64,000 bases of DNA from Bradyrhizobium lablabi (GTDB lineage Bacteria > Pseudomonadota > Alphaproteobacteria > Rhizobiales > Xanthobacteraceae). Positions 59,609 to 64,000 of this stretch are shown here, piece after piece (position 1 is the first letter of the stretch; every line of letters begins with the position of its first letter). Both the position numbers and the translations under genes were made by a program. The DNA lies in assembly GCF_018129385.1 (NCBI RefSeq), contig NZ_JAFCLN010000003.1, forward strand, positions 401,501 through 465,500. The letters run 5' to 3'. The notes below the pieces were generated by a model. That model saw only the letters and a list, made by a program, of their open reading frames with translations. It was not told the origin of the DNA and searched no databases.

Positions 59609-60221
59609 TCAACCAGCCGAAGCGCACGGGAAAACCTTCGCCCCCGAGCAGCGTGATCGATTCATAGAGCGGCAGGCCGACGATGTTGCTGTAGGAGCCG
59701 ACCATCTTCACCACGAAGGAGCCGGCGATGCCCTGCACCGCATAGCCGCCGGCCTTGCCGCGCCATTCGCCGGAGCCGATATAGGCCTGGATGTCGTCCT
59801 CGCTGAGCCGCTTGAAGCGCACACGCGTTTCGATCAGGCGCTGGCGAAACGCTTCCTTCGGGGTCACGAGGCAAATCGCTGTGTAGACGCGGTGGTTGCG
59901 GCCCGACAGCAATCGCAGGCATTGCGCGGCTTCATCGACCAGGTTGGCCTTGGGCAGAATGCGGCGGCCGACCGCCACCACGGTGTCGGCGGCGAGGATG
60001 AAGGAGCCGCGCAGTTCGTCGTCGAGCTGCACCGATTTGAGCGCCGCGTCGGCCTTGGCGCGCGCCAGCCGATTGGCGCAGGCGCGCGGCAGCTCGCCCC
60101 GCCGCGGGGTTTCGTCGACGTCGGCCGGGCGCAGCGCATCGGGCTCGATGCCGGCCTGGTTGAGCAGCGCCAGTCGCCGGGGCGAGCCGGAAGCAAGAAC
60201 GAATTTGGGACGGCCAAGCAT
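59598..60221 (-). CDS. maf: Maf-family nucleoside triphosphate pyrophosphatase
   Basis: A 207-residue house-cleaning enzyme that hydrolyses non-canonical NTPs (such as dTTP, UTP or m7GTP). Motifs: [14 protein letters not shown] at the start, [18 protein letters not shown] with the catalytic Asp, [31 protein letters not shown] and [11 protein letters not shown]. The ATG at 60221 precedes [12 protein letters not shown]; the longer open frame is repeat sequence. It overlaps yacG. In related genomes infA often stands just upstream, but here a repeat fills the space. Confidence 0.92.
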   Translation of the reverse strand: MLGRPKFVLASGSPRRLALLNQAGIEPDALRPADVDETPRRGELPRACANRLARAKADAALKSVQLDDELRGSFILAADTVVAVGRRILPKANLVDEAAQCLRLLSGRNHRVYTAICLVTPKEAFRQRLIETRVRFKRLSEDDIQAYIGSGEWRGKAGGYAVQGIAGSFVVKMVGSYSNIVGLPLYESITLLGGEGFPVRFGWLNAG

Positions 60222-60333
60222 GCAGGATTTGTCGCAGCGGGAATCGGCGGGGTGAATGCGCGCGGAAACTATCGGATGGGCCCCTCTTTCACAACCGGGG
60301 AACAAGCCTTTGTGGCTACACGGATAAATCTTT

Positions 60334-60462
60334 CCGTCGCCCCTGCGGAAGCAGGGGCCCATAACCACCGGCTTGTTGTCATGGAAATGAAACACGTCAA
60401 CTCGTACCGCCTCAAATCGATGAGCCGCGGCGTATGGGTCCCTGCTTTCGCAGGGACGACAG
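60334..60462. repeat. intergenic repeat, family C copy 1
   Basis: Starts CGTCGCCCCTGCGGAAGCAG, continues with ATAACCACCGGC, and ends GGTCCCTGCTTTCGCAGGGA; the same beginning, CATAACCACCGG-type middle and end recur at 62810-62938. It occupies the space between maf and the phosphatase gene. Confidence 0.8.
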
Positions 60463-60463
60463 G

Positions 60464-60931
60464 CTAACCGCTCGCGGCGCCGGCTTTGGCAAATCGCCGG
60501 CGGATGCGCATCAAGAGGCCGTCACAGACCTCGCGATAGGCGGCCAGTTTCTGCTCGCGGCTGCCTTCGGTACCGGTGGGATCGGGCGTCGGCCAATACT
60601 CGACATCGGCGGCCAGCGTGCGCGTCAGCTCCAGCGCCTTGTGATGCGCCTCCGGCGACAGCGTGATGATGAGATCGAAATTCAGCCCCTCCCAATCGTC
60701 GAGCTCCTCGAACGTGGTCGGCTTGTGGCTGGAAATGTCCTGGCCGAGCTCCGCCATCGCGGCGACCGCAAACGGATCGAGCTCGCCTTTCTTGACGCCG
60801 GCGGACTTCACATAAAGCGCCTGCGGAAACATCTGCTTCAACAGACTTTCGGCCATCGGCGAGCGCACGCTGTTCTGCCCGCAGGCAAACAACACCGCCT
60901 GCGGATTTTTCGCGCGCGCTGGCGCGACCAC
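60464..60931 (-). CDS. low-molecular-weight protein tyrosine phosphatase family protein
   Basis: A 155-residue phosphatase fold protein. The P-loop CGQNSVRS gives C17 and R23 (C-x5-R), and the general acid lies in WPTPDPT as D117. The Arg and Cys are in the usual places, so it is probably active on phosphotyrosine or arsenate. The start codon is GTG, 6 nt after the UPF0262 stop. It is the third gene of the hisD block, an order typical of alphaproteobacteria. Confidence 0.9.
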   Translation of the reverse strand: MVAPARAKNPQAVLFACGQNSVRSPMAESLLKQMFPQALYVKSAGVKKGELDPFAVAAMAELGQDISSHKPTTFEELDDWEGLNFDLIITLSPEAHHKALELTRTLAADVEYWPTPDPTGTEGSREQKLAAYREVCDGLLMRIRRRFAKAGAASG

Positions 60932-60937
60932 CTTGGC

Positions 60938-61432
60938 CTATCCTTTCCAGTGAAGAACGCAGATCAGCGTGAAGAGCCGACGCGCGGTTTCGAAATCGAC
61001 CCGCACCTTGCCCTTCAGCCGTTCCTGCAACGTGCGCGACCCTTCGTCATGGATGCCGCGGCGGCCCATGTCGATCGCCTCGATCTTGTCCGGCGTCGCT
61101 GTCCGGATCGCCTGATAGTAGCTGTCGCAGATCATGAAATAGTCCTTCACGATCCGCCGGAACGGCGTCAGCGACAGCAGATGCGCGACCACGGGCGTGC
61201 CGTCCTCGCGGCGGATGTCGAACATCAGCCGGTTGCCGGTGATGGCAATGTGCAGCGTGAACGGCCCTTGCTGTGCGCCCTCCGGCGCAAACAGATTCTG
61301 CTCGATCAAATCGTAGATCGCGATCGCGCGCTCGTGCTCGATATCGGGCCCGGAACGGCCAATCGATTCCTCGTCGAGCGTCACCGCGACGATGCGATTG
61401 CTGGGATCCTCGTCGGCGGGCTTGCTGGTCAT
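60938..61432 (-). CDS. UPF0262 family protein
   Basis: A 164-residue protein of UPF0262, conserved in alphaproteobacteria beside hisD. Signature parts: [54 protein letters not shown] and [46 protein letters not shown]. Function is unknown. The ATG at 61432 overlaps the hisD stop (ATGA), so it is translated by coupling; the longer open frame lies inside hisD. Confidence 0.93.
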   Translation of the reverse strand: MTSKPADEDPSNRIVAVTLDEESIGRSGPDIEHERAIAIYDLIEQNLFAPEGAQQGPFTLHIAITGNRLMFDIRREDGTPVVAHLLSLTPFRRIVKDYFMICDSYYQAIRTATPDKIEAIDMGRRGIHDEGSRTLQERLKGKVRVDFETARRLFTLICVLHWKG

Positions 61433-62724
61433 GGCAGATTGAGCCGCATCCCGACGGAACGTGAATGGGCTTCCAGCCCCTCGGCCTTGCCCAGCGTCAT
61501 CGCCGCAGGCCCCAGCGCGCGCAATTGGTCGGGACCGCATTTCAGGATCGAAGTGCGCTTCATGAAATCGAGCACGCCAAGCCCGGATGAGAACCGCGCC
61601 GAGCGCGCGGTCGGCAGCACGTGGTTGGAGCCGCCGACATAATCGCCGATCGCTTCCGGCGTATGCGCGCCGAGGAAGATTGCGCCGGCGTTGCGGACCT
61701 TCGCTGAGACAGTTTCGGCATCGGCAGTCATGATTTCCAGATGCTCGGCGGCAATCGCGTTCGCAAGCTCCGCTGCCTGGTCGAGATTTTTCACCATGAT
61801 GATGGCGCCGAAATCATTCCACGAGGCACGCGCGATCTCCGCGCGCGGCAGGGTCGCAAGCTGCGACTCCACGGCACGCTCGACCTCGGCGGCCAGACGC
61901 GCGCTGTCGGTGATCAGGATCGATTGAGCGCTCGCATCGTGCTCGGCCTGCGCCAGTAGATCGGCGGCGATCCAGCCGGCATTGCCGGTGTCGTCAGCGA
62001 TCACCAGCACCTCCGAAGGCCCCGCGATCATGTCGATGCCGACCTTGCCGAACACCAGCCGCTTGGCAGCGGCGACATAGGCGTTGCCGGGCCCGACGAT
62101 CTTTGCGACCGGCGCGATGGTCGCGGTGCCGTAAGCAAGTGCCGCGACTGCCTGCGCGCCGCCGACGCGATAGATTTCGGAGACGCCGCCGAGATGGGCG
62201 GCCGCCAGCACCAGCGGATTGAGCTTTCCGTCCGGTGACGGCACCACCATCACCACGCGCGGCACGCCCGCGACCTTGGCCGGCACCGCGTTCATCAGCA
62301 CCGAGGACGGATAGGCTGCGGTGCCGCCGGGCACATAGAGGCCGACGGCATCGATCGCGCTCCAGCGCCAGCCGAGCTCGACACCGAGCGGGTCGGTGAA
62401 GCGCTCGTCCTTCGGCATCTGCTTGACATGAAAGCTCTCGATCCGGTCACGCGCAAAGGTCAGCGCCTCGACGGTTTTGGTATCGCACGCCTTGACTGCC
62501 GCATCGATCTCGGCCGCAGTCACACGCAGGCCTTTGGCGTCGATGTCGAGCCGGTCGAATTTCCTGGTCGCCTCGATCAGCGCGGCATCGCCGCGCGCGG
62601 CTACGTCGTCGACGATGGCGCGGGTCGCCCTCTCGACATCGGCCGACACCTCACGCTTGGCGGCCAGGAAGGCGGCGAATCGCTGGTCAAAATCGGCGCT
62701 GCTGCGGTCGAGGCGAATGGGCAT
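61429..62724 (-). CDS. hisD: histidinol dehydrogenase
   Basis: A 431-residue zinc enzyme that oxidises L-histidinol to histidine in two NAD-dependent steps, the last reactions of histidine synthesis. Key segments: [30 protein letters not shown] with zinc-binding Gln and His, AEHLEI (catalytic Glu-His), [21 protein letters not shown] with Asp/His of the active site, and HSRSVGMR at the end. Length is normal. It is followed by UPF0262 through an ATGA overlap. No other his genes are in the window apart from the HisE-like gene at 2.4 kb. Confidence 0.96.
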   Translation of the reverse strand: MPIRLDRSSADFDQRFAAFLAAKREVSADVERATRAIVDDVAARGDAALIEATRKFDRLDIDAKGLRVTAAEIDAAVKACDTKTVEALTFARDRIESFHVKQMPKDERFTDPLGVELGWRWSAIDAVGLYVPGGTAAYPSSVLMNAVPAKVAGVPRVVMVVPSPDGKLNPLVLAAAHLGGVSEIYRVGGAQAVAALAYGTATIAPVAKIVGPGNAYVAAAKRLVFGKVGIDMIAGPSEVLVIADDTGNAGWIAADLLAQAEHDASAQSILITDSARLAAEVERAVESQLATLPRAEIARASWNDFGAIIMVKNLDQAAELANAIAAEHLEIMTADAETVSAKVRNAGAIFLGAHTPEAIGDYVGGSNHVLPTARSARFSSGLGVLDFMKRTSILKCGPDQLRALGPAAMTLGKAEGLEAHSRSVGMRLNLP

Positions 62725-62809
62725 TGGCGGCTTTACTTGCGGGATTTTCTCTACTGCTCAATGGCGCGCCGGGGGTGCCGCCGTCAACCCTTGCAAGGAG
62801 CAAATGACC

Positions 62810-62938
62810 TGTCGTCCCTGCGAAAGCAGGACCCGTAACCACCGGATTTGGTTGGTTTAGGAGGTATCGGCCACCGCCCGAAATCGATACATCACGCGGT
62901 ATGGGTCCCTGCGAACGCATGCGTTCGCAGGGACGACG
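62810..62938. repeat. intergenic repeat, family C copy 2
   Basis: GTCGTCCCTGCGAAAGCAGG, CCGTAACCACCGG and GGTCCCTGCGAACGCATGCGTTCGCAGGGACGACG; the ends match copy 1 at 60334-60462. It lies between hisD and the DUF2948 gene. Confidence 0.8.
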
Positions 62939-62946
62939 AAAGGGGG

Positions 62947-63372
62947 TCACCCCGCCGGCGCCGTCCCGAAATCATCCGGCCCGAGGTCGGTCAGCTCGCA
63001 TTCCAGGCATTCCACGTCCAGCCGCAGCGCCGCGCCTTGGTTGAACAGCAGAAGCGCGCTGCCGCCGGGCGGATCGCCCGGATGAAACTCGATCCCGATC
63101 AGGTCCAGCGCGGCCTGCGGCGCCTCGAGATCGATGTTGCGCGACTTGCAGGCCAGCACCCGGTCGAAGCGGAGAGCAGCGACCAGCCGCCGCGGCGAGG
63201 TCTCACCGGCCAGCGTCTGTTCCCAGTCCAGCCGATTCATGCCGATCACCAGCCGCTTCTCGTCCTGCCGCCAGATGATATCCGCGGCCTGCACGTGAGC
63301 GTCCTGCACATGCGTCGAGATCACAGCGAGATCGTCGGCATCGAGCGCGATCAGTTTGAGCGGCGAATTCAT
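62947..63372 (-). CDS. DUF2948 family protein
   Basis: A 141-residue protein of DUF2948, a beta-rich family that precedes hisD in many alphaproteobacteria. Segments: PLKLIALDADDLAVISTHVQDAHVQAADIIW, KRLVIGMNRLDWEQ and a C-terminal LRLDVECLECELTDLGPDDFGT. Function is unknown. The Met at 63372 is preferred because it starts the family pattern; a Met at 63396 has only a weak ribosome site. It probably starts the DUF2948-hisD-UPF0262-phosphatase operon, although a repeat separates it from hisD. Confidence 0.88.
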   Translation of the reverse strand: MNSPLKLIALDADDLAVISTHVQDAHVQAADIIWRQDEKRLVIGMNRLDWEQTLAGETSPRRLVAALRFDRVLACKSRNIDLEAPQAALDLIGIEFHPGDPPGGSALLLFNQGAALRLDVECLECELTDLGPDDFGTAPAG

Positions 63373-63532
63373 GGCGGAGCAGCTTACCTTGCGCATGCTC
63401 CAATCGCAAAAGCCGCCATAGGTTCCGGCTATGTGACCATGCTGGTCGCGATTTGATGGGTCAGGATGCGCGATTTATGGTTACATTCCGTCACAAGCGA
63501 CCAGGGGCCGGCGAAGAGAGGATGCGGCTGTC

Positions 63533-64000
63533 ATGCTAAATCGCCGGCTGGCCGTCACGGCCTTATTGATGAGCGTATCCACGATGTCAGCGAACGCGGC
63601 GGACGCCGTTCTCCTCCATGCGGCGGGCAGCCTGCGCGGCGCGCTCACCGAAGTCGGCGACGCCTTCGAGAAATCCGCCGGCCTCAAGGTGCAGGCCAAA
63701 TTCGGTCCTTCAGGATTGCTGAAGGATGAGATTGCCACGGGCGGCAAGGCCGAAATATTTGCCTCCGCCAACATGGAGCACCCGCAGGCGCTCGCGAAGA
63801 CCGGCAGAAGCGCACCTGTGGTTCTCTTTGCGCGCAACAAGCTCTGCGCGCTGGTTCGTCCCGGGCTCGCCGTGACCAGCGAGAATTTGCTGGAGCGCAT
63901 GCTCGATCCCGACGTCAAATTGGCAACGTCGACGCCGAAGGCCGATCCGTCCGGCGATTACGCGTTCGAGACGTTTCGCAAGACAGAGGGCATTCGGCCG
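63533..64000 (+). CDS. molybdate/extracellular solute ABC binding protein (ModA-like), 3' part outside window
   Basis: The first 156 codons of a gene that leaves the window. It has a signal peptide (LAVTALLMSVSTMSANA) and the ModA-type plan LLHAAGSLRGALTEVGDAFEKSAGLKVQAKFGPSGLLKDEIATGGKAEIFASANMEHPQAL, where the Ser residues bind an oxyanion in ModA. Differences from typical ModA (LFARNKLCALVRPGL) fit the related YwbO/WtpA-like or general solute group. GAGAGGAT lies 6-11 nt before the ATG. The end, and any modB/modC, are not visible. Confidence 0.82.
   Translation, partial: MLNRRLAVTALLMSVSTMSANAADAVLLHAAGSLRGALTEVGDAFEKSAGLKVQAKFGPSGLLKDEIATGGKAEIFASANMEHPQALAKTGRSAPVVLFARNKLCALVRPGLAVTSENLLERMLDPDVKLATSTPKADPSGDYAFETFRKTEGIRP

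Noticed and set aside
60222..60463. Possible infA gene between maf and the phosphatase gene
   Set aside because: No frame shows the IF-1 sequence; the space is filled by a repeat.

Overview
The window reads as a chromosomal segment of a high-GC alphaproteobacterium of the Bradyrhizobium/Nitrobacteraceae type (Hyphomicrobiales). I base this on an NdvA-type cyclic glucan exporter, the alphaproteobacterial regulator TrcR (DUF1013), the ispH-thrB-rnhA and hisD-UPF0262-phosphatase blocks, several families of dispersed quasi-palindromic intergenic repeats, and very many periplasmic solute-binding proteins. No identification by database search was possible. I see no rRNA, CRISPR array, integrase, transposase or prophage. 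The only RNA genes recognised are two tRNA-Phe copies.

Layout. 0-15 kb is mostly core metabolism and envelope: nitronate monooxygenase, a YqaA/DedA membrane protein, a HisE-like hydrolase, a taurine/nitrate-type binding protein, NdvA, a D,D-carboxypeptidase, FadD, DUF924, a peroxiredoxin, then the minus-strand ispH-thrB-rnhA block and divergent trcR with a clear terminator. 15-25 kb holds small conserved proteins, propionyl-CoA synthetase, two paralogous TPR/LprI-like secreted proteins, a LysR regulator facing a second DUF924 gene, a Na+/H+ antiporter whose ribosome site lies inside a hairpin, and an SDR. 25-32 kb holds two divergent TAXI-type TRAP transport systems. 32-41 kb holds an MFS carrier, two orphan Bug binding proteins, an LptA-like protein, a lower-GC pocket with a SUKH-like (SMI1/KNR4) gene, a degenerate receiver-EAL protein, small secreted proteins and a lysozyme-like protein.

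41-51 kb contains a Nudix hydrolase, a thioesterase, an aldo/keto reductase, an unusual nucleoside-deoxyribosyltransferase-like plus TPR protein (resembling the N-terminal module of eukaryotic ASK/MAP3K kinases), a divergent TPR protein, and a complete DctP-DctQ-DctM TRAP operon. 51-57 kb looks accessory: LysE exporter, tautomerase, TetR regulator with two operator-like boxes, two divergent SDR-like proteins that both lack the catalytic tyrosine, and a membrane alpha/beta-hydrolase. 57-64 kb has a degenerate and an intact tRNA-Phe flanking an orphan ABC binding protein, a third orphan Bug protein, and the minus-strand DUF2948-hisD-UPF0262-phosphatase-maf-yacG series. A ModA-like gene runs off the right end.

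Functionally, the window is dominated by scavenging of organic anions: nine periplasmic binding proteins, three complete TRAP systems, and CoA-ligases for fatty and propionic acids. The most unusual content is the deoxyribosyltransferase-like/TPR gene near 44 kb, the tyrosine-less SDR pair near 54 kb, and the duplicated tRNA-Phe near 57 kb.
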